From: Halomonas alkaliantarctica | GTDB lineage: Bacteria > Pseudomonadota > Gammaproteobacteria > Pseudomonadales > Halomonadaceae | Direction of reading: 5' to 3' | NCBI RefSeq assembly: GCF_029854215.1 | Contig: NZ_CP122961.1 | Coordinates: forward strand, 4,164,892-4,228,891 | DNA length: 64,000 nt | Shown here: positions 49,811-58,744 of the stretch, piece by piece | Layout: every line of letters starts with the position of its first letter | Position numbering within the stretch: the stretch's first letter is position 1 | Translations under genes and position numbers: made by a program | Notes under the pieces: model-generated | Seen by the model: only the letters and a program-made list of their open reading frames with translations | What the model was told of the DNA's origin: nothing | The model's database searches: none

Positions 49811-51091
49811 ATGACTACATCAGCTGAACTGTTTGAACTTGCCAGTCGTCATATACCGGGCGGGGTAAACTCACCCGTTCGGGCGTTTAAAGGGTTACAC
49901 CGGCCGCCGGTCTTTATGGAGCGTGCTCAAGGTGCCTTTCTGTTTGACGTCGAAGGCAATCGTTACGTGGACTATGTCGGCTCCTGGGGACCCATGATCA
50001 CTGGGCATGCCGACCAAGACGTATTGGCAGCCGTGCGAGCGCGATTAGACAACGGCCTTTCTTTTGGTACCCCGACCGCCGTCGAAACCACCATGGCAGA
50101 TTTGATCTGCGAAATGATTCCCTCCATGGATATGGTGCGTATGACCAGCTCGGGCACCGAAGCGACTATGTCCGCGATACGCTTGGCACGAGGTACCACC
50201 GGCCGCGATAAGATCGTTAAGTTCGAGGGTAACTACCACGGCCACTCTGATTCGCTGCTGGTTAAAGCGGGCTCCGGTGCGCTTACCCACGGCGAACCCA
50301 GCTCGCCGGGCGTGCCTGCGTCGCTGGCTGAACACACCATTACTCTCTCGTTTAACGACCCTGAAGGGGTTGAGGCGTGTTTCAACGAAATTGGTGATCA
50401 GATTGCCTGCATTATCGTTGAACCCGTTGCCGGCAATATGAACTGTATTCCGCCTCAACCGGGCTTTTTGGAAACACTGCGTCGGGTATGTAACGAGTAC
50501 GGTAGCGTGCTGATTTTTGACGAAGTGATGACCGGTTTTCGAGTGGCATTGGGCGGTGCCCAAGCCCACTACGGTATAGTGCCCGATCTAACCTGCTTGG
50601 GAAAAATTGTCGGTGGTGGCATGCCTGTGGGCGCCTTTGGTGGCAAGCGCGAGATAATGCAAAACATCTCCCCCCTGGGGCCGATTTACCAAGCGGGCAC
50701 ATTGTCGGGTAACCCGCTGGCCATGGCCGCAGGCGTTGCACTGCTTACCAAGCTACAGGTACCAGGCTTTCACGATGCGCTTACCCAGCGGGTTAACACG
50801 CTTTGTACTGGCCTTCAGGAGCGTGCCAATGCCGCACGGGTGCCGATGATGACGCAGTCGGCGGGCGGTATGTTTGGGCTCTTCTTTACCTCTCAAAGCC
50901 GTGTAGATAACTTTGCCCAAGCCACCGCCTGTAACCCGGATGCCTTCCGTCGTTTCTTTGGTGCGATGCTTGATCACGGTGTTTATTTAGCGCCTTCTGC
51001 TTACGAAGCAGGCTTTATGTCCAGCGCGCACACACCCGAAGACATCCAGTTCACCCTGGATGCCGCAGAAAAAGCCTTTGCAGTTATGTAA
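49811..51091 (+). CDS. hemL: Glutamate-1-semialdehyde 2,1-aminomutase
   Basis: 426 residues. PLP-dependent, class III aminotransferase fold: [47 protein letters not shown] and the PLP lysine in [16 protein letters not shown]. It makes 5-aminolevulinate, the C5-route precursor of haem. 36 bases after thiD; followed by a terminator. Confidence 0.97.
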   Translation: MTTSAELFELASRHIPGGVNSPVRAFKGLHRPPVFMERAQGAFLFDVEGNRYVDYVGSWGPMITGHADQDVLAAVRARLDNGLSFGTPTAVETTMADLICEMIPSMDMVRMTSSGTEATMSAIRLARGTTGRDKIVKFEGNYHGHSDSLLVKAGSGALTHGEPSSPGVPASLAEHTITLSFNDPEGVEACFNEIGDQIACIIVEPVAGNMNCIPPQPGFLETLRRVCNEYGSVLIFDEVMTGFRVALGGAQAHYGIVPDLTCLGKIVGGGMPVGAFGGKREIMQNISPLGPIYQAGTLSGNPLAMAAGVALLTKLQVPGFHDALTQRVNTLCTGLQERANAARVPMMTQSAGGMFGLFFTSQSRVDNFAQATACNPDAFRRFFGAMLDHGVYLAPSAYEAGFMSSAHTPEDIQFTLDAAEKAFAVM

Positions 51092-51119
51092 CAGCAAGTA
51101 ACAAAAAGCCCGCTATACT

Positions 51120-51150
51120 GCAAGAGCCGCTCACCTTGAGCGGCTCTTGC
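51120..51150 (+). terminator. Terminator of hemL
   Basis: GCAAGAGCCGCTC (51119-51131) and GAGCGGCTCTTGC (51138-51150) form a strong 13-bp stem 28 bases after the hemL stop; tail TTAGATG is short. Confidence 0.75.
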
Positions 51151-51169
51151 TTAGATGAGAGTTACACTC

Positions 51170-51532
51170 ATGATACGACCAGCAGCTTGGCGATACGTGA
51201 TCTGCGCGGCGGGGCTGCTAGCCTGCTTGCCGCTCGCTGCACAGACGCCTCAGGAGCAGAACATGACCCAGATCCATATCACCATGAGCGGTTCGCCGGG
51301 CGCAGAGTTTTCCGCCCACTGGCGGATTACCCACGAAGGCGAAACCACCGAGCACGTTGAAGAGAGCGGGACAGTGCCTGCTGAGTACACCTTTACCGGT
51401 ACAGAACTTGAAGGCACCGTGAAACTGTTAACTGACGATGAGCGGTTGGAGGTGGATATTCAAAAAGGCAGTAATCACTCACGTTCGTCTACTCAAGGAG
51501 CGGGGGGTACCTTAACGCTTATGATTCGTTAA
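51170..51532 (+). CDS. Small exported protein of unknown function
   Basis: 120 residues; not recognised. Residues 1-27 are a signal peptide (VICAAGLLACLPLAAQ), with a possible but imperfect lipobox (LLAC). The mature part is polar and acidic, with a central beta-rich region (QIHITMSGSPGAEFSAHWRI, EYTFTGTELEGTVKLL) suggesting a small beta-sandwich. The ATG at 51170 is preferred; an ATG at 51155 sits at the edge of the hemL terminator. Flanked by terminators on both sides, so probably its own unit. No function is offered. Confidence 0.65.
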   Translation: MIRPAAWRYVICAAGLLACLPLAAQTPQEQNMTQIHITMSGSPGAEFSAHWRITHEGETTEHVEESGTVPAEYTFTGTELEGTVKLLTDDERLEVDIQKGSNHSRSSTQGAGGTLTLMIR

Positions 51533-51557
51533 CGGCTCCTTTTCAGGTAGCCATAAA

Positions 51558-51584
51558 CAAACCGCCCCCCTTTGGGGCGGTTTG
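51558..51584. terminator. Bidirectional terminator before csgA
   Basis: CAAACCGCCCC (51558-51568) and GGGGCGGTTTG (51574-51584), 11-bp stem, five-base loop, between a plus gene ending at 51532 and csgA ending at 51625 on minus. Confidence 0.8.
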
Positions 51585-51624
51585 CATGCACATCGAGTGA
51601 GTATCTAATGTAATATCTTTTTGC

Positions 51625-52464
51625 TTAATTGCCTTGGCTCACAGTGTTAACGTTGCCATTGCCATAGGTAACAATGCTAGAGGTATGTTGACCCCAGAAG
51701 GTACCGCTTTGATCAACAGTGTTGGTGTTGTAGCTGCCGTAAGTTTCGATGTAAGACTCATGACCATAGCCGGATTGAGCTACGTTATAGGTGTTGTTAT
51801 CACCATTGGCTAGAATAGTACTCTCTAGCGAGTAACCGCTTTGGCCAACAATAGCGTCATTGGCGTTACCATCCATGTAGGCATAGCTATCATTATATGA
51901 GCCATTCTGTGTGATTTCAGCATCATTGAAACTACCGATTTGTTCTACTACTGATTTGTTTCCCATACCATCTTGGTTAACGTTAGTGTCGTTACCGAAT
52001 CCTTCAATATAAGCGTAGCTATCATTGAATTTACCATCTTGAGTAATATCAGCGTTATTTTGGTCGCCAATTTGCTCTACTACTGAAACATTTTTATAAC
52101 CTTCTTGGTCAACGGAAGCACTATTATTATTACGCTCTTGATATACTGTCGAGTCGTTCATGGTGCCTAATTGAGTAACGTCAGCCGAGTTACCGTTACC
52201 AAATTGCTCTACTCCAGAGTCATTAAGACCAGGTAGCGTTGTAGCAACACCAGAGATGTCATCTTGATTTATGGTAGCAGAGTTATAACTACCTTCTTGG
52301 TAGATGCGTGAGTTTTGCGATCCCCACTGGGTAACGTCGTTAGTATTGTTATTGCCATCTTGATAAATCGTGGAATCGCTACCAGCTGACCAGTACTGTG
52401 CGGAAGCAGCAGTGCTCATAGCGAAGGCAACGGCGGCAGCGATAGTGGTGATTTGAGTTTTCAT
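51625..52464 (-). CDS. csgA: Major curlin subunit, CsgA-like
   Basis: 279 residues, signal peptide 1-22 (ending TAASAQ). From residue about 30 there are eleven curlin repeats of about 22 residues, of the form S-x5-Q-x-G-x2-N-x-A-x3-Q-x-G. They alternate: a type rich in Val-Glu-Gln (for example SVVEQIGSFNDAEITQNG) and a type rich in Tyr/Asn (NDSYAYMDGNANDAIVGQSG), giving a 44-residue period, with an 11-residue insertion after repeat 2 (ISGVATTLPGL). This forms the functional amyloid of curli. Twice the repeat number of E. coli CsgA. Downstream of csgB in the same unit. Confidence 0.9.
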   Translation of the reverse strand: MKTQITTIAAAVAFAMSTAASAQYWSAGSDSTIYQDGNNNTNDVTQWGSQNSRIYQEGSYNSATINQDDISGVATTLPGLNDSGVEQFGNGNSADVTQLGTMNDSTVYQERNNNSASVDQEGYKNVSVVEQIGDQNNADITQDGKFNDSYAYIEGFGNDTNVNQDGMGNKSVVEQIGSFNDAEITQNGSYNDSYAYMDGNANDAIVGQSGYSLESTILANGDNNTYNVAQSGYGHESYIETYGSYNTNTVDQSGTFWGQHTSSIVTYGNGNVNTVSQGN

Positions 52465-52521
52465 GGTGTTTCCCCATTATGTCATGCTTGCTTTAGTTAT
52501 TACTGAGACAACGTTTGTTGC

Positions 52522-53022
52522 TCAGTAGGTTTCGACGGTGACTGGGCGTGCATTGCTTGAAAACGCTTGTTGTTCAACACTAATGCCACGGTAGCCACTC
52601 CCCGATTGTGAAATCTGAACGTCACTCCGATTGCCAAGCTGACGCACATAAGAATTTAGTTCTCTTGATGCCCTTCCTGACTGAGTAATATCTGCTTTAT
52701 GATTTTTACCTATTTGTAAGATATTACTAATGTTATTGCCGCCGGTTTGAGTGACTGTTGCTGTGTTGTAGTTTCCTAGCTGATAGATGCTAGAGAAATT
52801 CCCCGCTTGATAACTAGCCGATTGCGAAACATGGGTACGATTGTTGTTACCTATTTGCGCAATAATGCTGTAGTTACCTTGGTTGTGTTGAGCGGCAACT
52901 TGCTTAGAAAACTGTTCAACTCGGCTGTTGTCTGCGCTAATTGTTGATGAAACTGAAATGGTTGACGTCAGCAGGATAACTGCTAGCACAGCTTGCTTGG
53001 TTGAGGAGTAATTCAGTTTCAT
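52522..53022 (-). CDS. csgB: Minor curlin / nucleator, CsgB-like
   Basis: 166 residues from ATG 53022 (GAGGGA site). Signal peptide about 1-31 (ISVSSTISA). Four to five imperfect curlin repeats, for example SIIAQIGNNNRTHVSQS, SSIYQLGNYNTATVTQTG and SNILQIGKNHKADITQSG, then a basic, less regular C-terminal part (RELNSYVRQLGNRSDV and onward), typical of CsgB, which nucleates CsgA on the cell surface. 57 bases before csgA. Confidence 0.85.
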   Translation of the reverse strand: MKLNYSSTKQAVLAVILLTSTISVSSTISADNSRVEQFSKQVAAQHNQGNYSIIAQIGNNNRTHVSQSASYQAGNFSSIYQLGNYNTATVTQTGGNNISNILQIGKNHKADITQSGRASRELNSYVRQLGNRSDVQISQSGSGYRGISVEQQAFSSNARPVTVETY

Positions 53023-53196
53023 AATATTTCCCTCTGAAACACTTTGTATCAATTTGTATTTCTTGTGTTGAGTTTGGACTAATTGAAAATTTCCGCTATC
53101 AGATGTTTTCTTATTTGTATGGTGTATTTTTCCATGTTTTAAATTAATCTAAGAACTAGTTTTCTAATACTTAGATAAAGATATTTGAGGTAAAAA

Positions 53197-53223
53197 AAGG
53201 GCCATGCAATTTGCATAGCCCTT
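53197..53223 (-). terminator. Terminator after csgG
   Basis: AAGGGCCATGCAA / TTGCATAGCCCTT, one mismatch, with a minus-strand T-run (CCCTTTTTTTA). So csgDEFG and csgBA are separate transcripts; the AT-rich 53023-53196 should hold the csgBA promoter. Confidence 0.8.
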
Positions 53224-53282
53224 ACCTATTTTTTGAATTTTTATTAGCATTATCTTATTTTTAATTAAATACTTTAGCTCTT

Positions 53283-54113
53283 TTATAACAAAGGAACTGG
53301 GGCATCTAAGTAGTCAGCCAAAATGGTATCTTGAAAATTAACATTGTTACCAAGGTTCCAGAGGTTACTTTCCACTCCACGTGCTACCAGATGAATTACT
53401 GCTGATTCAATTGCGGACATGACTGCGAGTTGTACGGGTTCATTCGTGGTAAGTCCCACTTCAGCTTCTAGCAAACGACGAAAATCGATAAAGCGATATA
53501 CCCCTGCTCGCATCTCTTTAGAGTAAATTGTTTTCGTGGTGGTAACGTTCGCTAGTACTTCACCTGTTGATATTTCAACCGCGCGCAAATTCACCGTTAC
53601 CTGGTCAACTTGATACTGGCCGGATGCGCCAATCCCAAAATACTCCGCGCCGGCCCCCCCCGTTCTAACGTTGGATTCATAGGCAATAATACCGCCTTCC
53701 AGCATCACTGAAGCAGCGCGTAATGATGGCAGCGTATCGGGCTGGCCGAAGCGCTCAAACTCTGCACGGATAATGCGTCTTTCAGTAAGCAGGTTTTGTA
53801 AACCAACCCGCTCGAGCGGTATAAACCAGCCCGAGTCCGCCAATGCACCGGTGAGCATGGCCGCTGCGCCTTGCGTTACAGCAGTTGAGAAAGTGCTGGC
53901 CGGAGCAGGTCGATACTGACCCGTTTGATCTCGAAAGTCATAAACAGATACAAATATACGCCCTGCCGGCGGTGGCAAAGAGACCAGATCTTGGTATGTT
54001 GCCCCTCTTGGTGTCAGCGTTGCTTGCGCGCCTTCCAAGTTTTCAGACGTTGCAACCATACCGGCACAGCCGCTGAGTAAGCTGACCATGAGTAGCGTAG
54101 CGATAATTTTCAT
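53283..54113 (-). CDS. csgG: Curli secretion channel lipoprotein CsgG
   Basis: 276 residues, lipobox LLSGC with Cys16. Strongly similar to E. coli CsgG, for example FSTAV-QGAAAMLTGAL, DSGWFIPLERVGLQNLLTER, NLLTERRIIRAE and YESNVRTGGAGAEYFGIGA. It forms the nine-subunit outer-membrane pore for curlin export. The constriction loop reads RPAPASTFS: the positions of E. coli Tyr51 and Asn55 are Ala70 and Thr74 here, while the Phe56 equivalent (Phe75) is kept. 84 bases after csgF. Confidence 0.95.
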   Translation of the reverse strand: MKIIATLLMVSLLSGCAGMVATSENLEGAQATLTPRGATYQDLVSLPPPAGRIFVSVYDFRDQTGQYRPAPASTFSTAVTQGAAAMLTGALADSGWFIPLERVGLQNLLTERRIIRAEFERFGQPDTLPSLRAASVMLEGGIIAYESNVRTGGAGAEYFGIGASGQYQVDQVTVNLRAVEISTGEVLANVTTTKTIYSKEMRAGVYRFIDFRRLLEAEVGLTTNEPVQLAVMSAIESAVIHLVARGVESNLWNLGNNVNFQDTILADYLDAPVPLL

Positions 54114-54197
54114 GATGATCCCCTGAATCCCACATCGTATTAAGTAGGCTGACTAACAGCTTTATTAGTTTTTCTTAGTTTAAAAACAGGTAACATA

Positions 54198-54626
54198 TTA
54201 AGGGTTAAACAAGCCCCCCACGCTGATATTGGTAACATCTCCCGTCACTTTATCGACTACCCTGACAACGAGTTGTCCGCCTTCATCGCGAACCACTACG
54301 CTGAATTCACCGCTATCAAATGCGCCTTCATCGACTTCACCAGCACCAACGTCACTGATGAGCTGGGAGATCAACCGACTTTCGAGACTTTGGATAAGTC
54401 GTTCAGTGGATGAGAGTGACTCAATACCTCTCGCGTTAGGGTCCGTATTGGTGTCTTGCGACTGTGCTTTACCGAGTAAATAGCTACCCATAAAGGGGTC
54501 ACCGCCAAACGATGGGTTAAGCGGCTGATAAACTAGCTCCCCGGCATTTGCTTGCGGTGCTATCACACTTACTAGGAGGCCGGTTGCAAGGGCACTACCT
54601 GCTGCTTTCTTTAATATGTTTTTCAT
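54198..54626 (-). CDS. csgF: Curli assembly protein CsgF
   Basis: 142 residues, signal peptide about 1-28. The mature N-terminus ELVYQPLNPSFGGDPFMGSYLLG is the segment that inserts into the CsgG pore in the family. It couples secretion to surface nucleation. Overlaps csgE by one base (TAATG). Confidence 0.93.
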   Translation of the reverse strand: MKNILKKAAGSALATGLLVSVIAPQANAGELVYQPLNPSFGGDPFMGSYLLGKAQSQDTNTDPNARGIESLSSTERLIQSLESRLISQLISDVGAGEVDEGAFDSGEFSVVVRDEGGQLVVRVVDKVTGDVTNISVGGLFNP

Positions 54627-55144
54627 TAACGTAGCTCCTCTGTTCCCAAGTCTTTGTCTGAATTAAGCGCTGATGCCAACTGTTGGCGCAGTAATGCTTC
54701 TTCGACGGTCTGCACGGCTTCTCCTGCGGCCCGGTCAGCTTCGCTGATCCTAGGGGAGAGCTGTGTACGGAAATACATGCGGTTGCCTTCCATCACCCAT
54801 ATTTGGCTACCCCAGCGTGCATCCGGTCGCTCTTTAATGGTGATAGTGGCATTGCCGATAATCAGGTTATCCAGTGCTCGTTGGCTAAAGGCGCGATAGA
54901 AGGTTTTACCCGCCATGGTGATCGTTCGATCTACCAACACACCTGTCAGCTCGCTTCCCCCGTTAGTGTTGCCTTGCACTTTAGGTCCATCTGGGCTCGA
55001 GAGCTGATTAATAGCGTCAATCGCTTCTTGTTCGTTGGTGGGTAACGCACCCGTTGGTTCATTTGCCACTGCCACTACTAAAGATGACATGACCCACATC
55101 GCCAGGATGAGAAAGCTGGTTGATAGACGGTGTATTGATGACAT
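54626..55144 (-). CDS. csgE: Curli chaperone CsgE
   Basis: 172 residues, longer than E. coli CsgE (129) by an N-terminal region of about 40 residues after the signal peptide (1-27). Core: LTGVLVDRTITMAGKTFYRAFSQ, then ITIKERPDARWGSQIWVMEGNRMYFRTQLSP, a clear CsgE pattern. It caps CsgG on the periplasmic side and selects curlins. 23 bases after csgD. Confidence 0.92.
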   Translation of the reverse strand: MSSIHRLSTSFLILAMWVMSSLVVAVANEPTGALPTNEQEAIDAINQLSSPDGPKVQGNTNGGSELTGVLVDRTITMAGKTFYRAFSQRALDNLIIGNATITIKERPDARWGSQIWVMEGNRMYFRTQLSPRISEADRAAGEAVQTVEEALLRQQLASALNSDKDLGTEELR

Positions 55145-55167
55145 AACAGTTACCCTTACCTTTCTCT

Positions 55168-55866
55168 TTAGCGGGGACGATGCCGCTGTAGGCTGCGCGC
55201 GGTTTCAATATTGGGCAGAATCGGACCCAAATTTTGATGAATCCAATTGAGCGCTTGGATACGGTTGTGAACGTTAATTTTGCGGAAAATGTTGTAAAGA
55301 TGTGACTTAACGGTGTGCTCACTAACAAATAGCTTTTCAGCAATTTGTTGATTGGAGGAGCCTGCGCTAAGCAAAGAAATAATCTCCATTTCCCGGTTAG
55401 TGAGCCCGCAGGCTGGGCGGAAGGCATTACTTTGGTATTTGCGATAAAACAGAATCAACCGCGCCATTAAATCCCGCGACATCCACAGCTCCCCTTCAAG
55501 CAGCGCGTGTATGCCTTTACAGATCACCTCAAGGCTTTCATTGCGATAAAAAACGCCTTTTAGCTGCGCACATGACAGTGCTTCAAGCGCGTGATCCATA
55601 TCGTGAATGTTGAAGGCGGCGAGAGGCGTTTTCGTTAACGCATCGGGTAACTTATCTTGCCACTCCGGCAGTGCATCAACGCCGATATGATCGCTATCAA
55701 TCAGAATCAACATGTTGCCCGAAGCGGAAATAGGTAACGTCGCGTGGGGAGAGTGGATACTAATTTGACAGCCGGTGTGCTTGTTCAAGTATTCAGCGAA
55801 CAGCTGAGCTTGGGGACTTCTTTCGGTAACGACATAAACCGTTCCGGTAGACTTTTCCTGCGACAT
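55168..55866 (-). CDS. csgD: LuxR/FixJ-family regulator CsgD-like
   Basis: 232 residues. C-terminal LuxR-type helix-turn-helix: LTNREMEIISLLSAGSSNQQIAEKLFVSEHTVKSHLYNIFRKI. The N-terminal receiver-like domain lacks the phosphate-accepting Asp arrangement, as in CsgD. First gene of the csgDEFG unit; the upstream 280 bases (55867-56147) are AT-rich and should hold its promoter, shared divergently with rdgB. Expected to activate csgBA and matrix genes. Confidence 0.9.
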   Translation of the reverse strand: MSQEKSTGTVYVVTERSPQAQLFAEYLNKHTGCQISIHSPHATLPISASGNMLILIDSDHIGVDALPEWQDKLPDALTKTPLAAFNIHDMDHALEALSCAQLKGVFYRNESLEVICKGIHALLEGELWMSRDLMARLILFYRKYQSNAFRPACGLTNREMEIISLLSAGSSNQQIAEKLFVSEHTVKSHLYNIFRKINVHNRIQALNWIHQNLGPILPNIETARSLQRHRPR

Positions 55867-56147
55867 TGGGGTGCCCTCGTGGAAAGAAAGAGTGAGCAGG
55901 TACCCTTTGAATTGTTGACCATAAGATACGAAACGTAAAGTTTTGTTATTAAAAATATGGTAAAAACAATTTATATTAGTCGATCATGTTTTCGTACGAT
56001 TATTTTTTACTTTTAAAACAAGTATTAACATTTAAATTAGCAAATGGTTTAACAGATATTTTTTAGATACGTTGAGTAACATGATGATGGCTTTTGGTAC
56101 GACCACTGAGCGCGTAAACTGATGTTCCACTGTATGGAGTGCGTACC

Positions 56148-56756
56148 ATGGCCGCCGTCAATACCCTTGTTCTTGCCAGTGGCAATGCAGGAAAATTAAT
56201 AGAATTCAATCAATTACTTTCACCCTTGGGGTTCGATATTCGCCCCCAAGCGGATTTTGGCGTTACGGATGTGGAAGAGACGGGGCTTACCTTTGTCGAA
56301 AATGCACTTTTAAAAGCGCGTGAAGCGAGCCTTATAAGTGGATTACCCGCATTAGCCGACGATTCGGGGCTTGAAGTAGACGCACTGAACGGTGCACCTG
56401 GAATCTATTCCGCCCGCTATGGCGGTGAGCCCAGAAGTGATGAGAAAAATAATCAAACCCTGTTAGCCGCGCTAAGTGACTTTGCGGAAGGCCAACGAAG
56501 CGCACGTTACTGGTGTGTGCTTGTTTATTTGCGCCATCCGAAAGATCCGGTACCGATCATCGTGCAACGCAGTTGGGAAGGTGAGGTACTTGCTCATCCC
56601 CGTGGGAAGGAAGGATTCGGCTATGATCCGCTTTTCTGGTTACCCGATCAGGGCATGAGCGTTGCCGAGCTGCCCAGCGAAAGCAAAAATCGCCTTAGCC
56701 ATCGTGGTCGCGCGTTGCAGGGGTTAGTGGAGCTGCTGAAGGTGGCGCATGGCTGA
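56148..56756 (+). CDS. rdgB: dITP/XTP pyrophosphatase
   Basis: 202 residues. LVLASGNAGKLIEFNQLL at the start, ADDSGLEVDALNGAPGIYSARY, and the C-terminal GFGYDPLFW with SHRGRALQ. It removes deaminated purine nucleotides. ATG 56148 has GGAG upstream; an in-frame GTG at 56139 is less suitable. Overlaps hemW by eight bases. Confidence 0.96.
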   Translation: MAAVNTLVLASGNAGKLIEFNQLLSPLGFDIRPQADFGVTDVEETGLTFVENALLKAREASLISGLPALADDSGLEVDALNGAPGIYSARYGGEPRSDEKNNQTLLAALSDFAEGQRSARYWCVLVYLRHPKDPVPIIVQRSWEGEVLAHPRGKEGFGYDPLFWLPDQGMSVAELPSESKNRLSHRGRALQGLVELLKVAHG

Positions 56757-57933
56757 TACGCTGCCGCCACTCTCTCTCTATATCCACACGCCCTGGTGTG
56801 TCCGTAAATGCCCATATTGTGATTTCAATTCTCATGAACCGGGCACGCACGGTTTTACACCACGGGATTTACCTGAAGCTGCCTATTTAGAGGCGCTGTT
56901 ACAAGATTTGGATAACGATCTTAATCTGGCGGCTGGCCGGGAAATTCAGACGATCTTTATTGGCGGTGGGACACCCAGCCTGCTGTCGCCTGCGTTTTAT
57001 GACCGATTATTGAAAGAGATCGAAGCCCGTTTACCCTTTGCGAATAGTATTGAGATTACCTTAGAGGCGAATCCAGGTACCACGGAGCAAGAGCGTTTCA
57101 TTGGTTACCGGACAGCAGGCATAAATCGCCTCTCGCTGGGTATTCAAAGTTTTCAGCCCGATCAACTGCATGCTCTGGGGCGTATACATAGCGGTGACGA
57201 AGCGATCACGGCGGTAGCACAGGCGCGCCAGGCAGGCTTTACCAACATTAATATTGACCTTATGCACGGTTTGCCCGACCAAACACCCCAGTTGGCGATG
57301 GATGATATTGCGCAAGCGCTGGCATTGGCACCTGAACATCTCTCTTGGTATCAATTGACCCTTGAGCCGAACACCGCCTTTCACTCCCAGCCTCCTGTAC
57401 TGCCAGAGGAAGAGGCGCTTTGGGATATTCAGGACACGGGGCATCAGCTTTTGGAGCAGGCGGGCTTTAAGCGCTACGAGATTTCGGCTTACGCTAGCGC
57501 TGGTCACCAGAGCCGCCATAATCTTAACTACTGGCAGTTTGGTGACTATCTGGGAATTGGCGCTGGAGCCCACGGCAAGCTTAGCCACATTGACGAAAAT
57601 GGGTTGTGGCGCATAGAGCGGCGCTGGAAAACTCGCCAGCCGGACGCTTATTTAAAACGCACAGATGATCTGCGTGGCTTTATCGCCGGGAAGCAGCCGA
57701 TAAAAGCGGATGAGCTGCCGTTGGAGTTTGCCATGAACGCTCTACGGCTTACTGACGGGGTTGCGTTGGATACATGGAGGGCCAACACTGGGCAGGCTCC
57801 GGCAATGTTACTCACGCGTTTACAATCCGCGGAGAAAAAAGGACTTTTGATGCAAATGCCTGAAAAACTGCGTGCTTCGCCTCAAGGTCTATTATTCTTG
57901 AATGAGTTGCTGGCTTTAATTAGTGAAGATTGA
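56749..57933 (+). CDS. hemW: Haem chaperone HemW (radical SAM, HemN-like)
   Basis: 394 residues. The radical SAM motif is CVRKCPYCDF: the residue after the third Cys pair is Phe, as in HemW, rather than the fourth Cys of HemN, so it should be annotated as HemW not coproporphyrinogen oxidase. IFIGGGTPSLLSP, RLSLGIQSFQPDQLHALGR and INIDLMHGLPDQT are conserved. Overlaps rdgB, the usual pair. Confidence 0.94.
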   Translation: MADTLPPLSLYIHTPWCVRKCPYCDFNSHEPGTHGFTPRDLPEAAYLEALLQDLDNDLNLAAGREIQTIFIGGGTPSLLSPAFYDRLLKEIEARLPFANSIEITLEANPGTTEQERFIGYRTAGINRLSLGIQSFQPDQLHALGRIHSGDEAITAVAQARQAGFTNINIDLMHGLPDQTPQLAMDDIAQALALAPEHLSWYQLTLEPNTAFHSQPPVLPEEEALWDIQDTGHQLLEQAGFKRYEISAYASAGHQSRHNLNYWQFGDYLGIGAGAHGKLSHIDENGLWRIERRWKTRQPDAYLKRTDDLRGFIAGKQPIKADELPLEFAMNALRLTDGVALDTWRANTGQAPAMLLTRLQSAEKKGLLMQMPEKLRASPQGLLFLNELLALISED

Positions 57934-57979
57934 CCAGTAATGAAACAAAGATGTCCCTAATATAAACAAGGAGTGAGTG

Positions 57980-58654
57980 ATGCGTATTTCTCGACTACTG
58001 ACACCGCTGGCAGCCGCTATTTTATTAGCAGGTTGTGCCACATCGGACCCTTACGGTGGCCAAACGCAGCGCTCTAGCACCGCGATGGGTACTGGTATTG
58101 GTGCTGCTGTGGGTGCTGCTGCCGGTGCTCTGTCTGGCGACGGTAGTACTAGCCGCCGTGACCGTGCATTAATTGGTGCTGCCGTAGGTGCGGCTGCCGG
58201 TGCTGGCATTGGTGTCTACATGGATCGCCAGGAGCAGCAATTGCGTGAAAACTTGCAAGGTTCACGCATTGAGATTGATCGCCGTGGCGACGATATCGTG
58301 CTCAATATGCCTAGCGGTGTCACCTTTGGTTTTGACTCAGCTGAGCTGACCAGTGAAGCGCGCGGTTCTCTTAATGAAGTCGCTAATGTTCTCACTCAGT
58401 ACCAAGACACTCGCGTTAGTATCGCAGGCCACACCGATAGCACCGGCGATGCTAGCTATAATCAGCGTCTCTCCGAGCGTCGCGCTCAAGCAGTGGGTAG
58501 TTACTTATCTCAAAATGGGGTTTCATCCTCGCGCCTTATTACCTCTGGCTATGGTGCCACTCAGCCGGTCGCTAGCAACGACAATGAGCAGGGCCGTGCT
58601 CAGAACCGTCGTGTAGAGATTACTCTAACTGCAACCGGCGATGGCCAAGGTTAA
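57980..58654 (+). CDS. OmpA-family lipoprotein (YiaD-like)
   Basis: 224 residues. Lipobox LLAGC at about residue 18, two Gly/Ala-rich stretches (glycine-zipper type: GTGIGAAVGAAAGALSG, IGAAVGAAAGAGIGVYM), then an OmpA peptidoglycan-binding domain (FGFDSAELTSEARGSLNEVA, AGHTDSTGDASYNQRLSERRAQAV, SGYGATQPVASNDNEQGRAQNRRVEI). It tethers the outer membrane to peptidoglycan. AAGGAGTG site. Followed by a terminator. Confidence 0.92.
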   Translation: MRISRLLTPLAAAILLAGCATSDPYGGQTQRSSTAMGTGIGAAVGAAAGALSGDGSTSRRDRALIGAAVGAAAGAGIGVYMDRQEQQLRENLQGSRIEIDRRGDDIVLNMPSGVTFGFDSAELTSEARGSLNEVANVLTQYQDTRVSIAGHTDSTGDASYNQRLSERRAQAVGSYLSQNGVSSSRLITSGYGATQPVASNDNEQGRAQNRRVEITLTATGDGQG

Positions 58655-58689
58655 TACACTGTTAGTTTAATCTAGCTATTGCTGCTTAT

Positions 58690-58721
58690 AGCCCGCTATG
58701 CTCACATAGCGGGCTTTTTTT
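58690..58721 (+). terminator. Terminator of the OmpA-like lipoprotein gene
   Basis: AGCCCGCTATG-CTCA-CATAGCGGGCT (58690-58715) followed by TTTTTT: a textbook Rho-independent terminator. Confidence 0.93.
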
Positions 58722-58744
58722 CATTTACCTGTCGATGAGTCTCC

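Noticed and set aside
51625..52464. Curlin repeats as a CRISPR-like or satellite DNA array
   Set aside because: The periodicity is at protein level within an intact reading frame; DNA copies are divergent and have no spacer structure.
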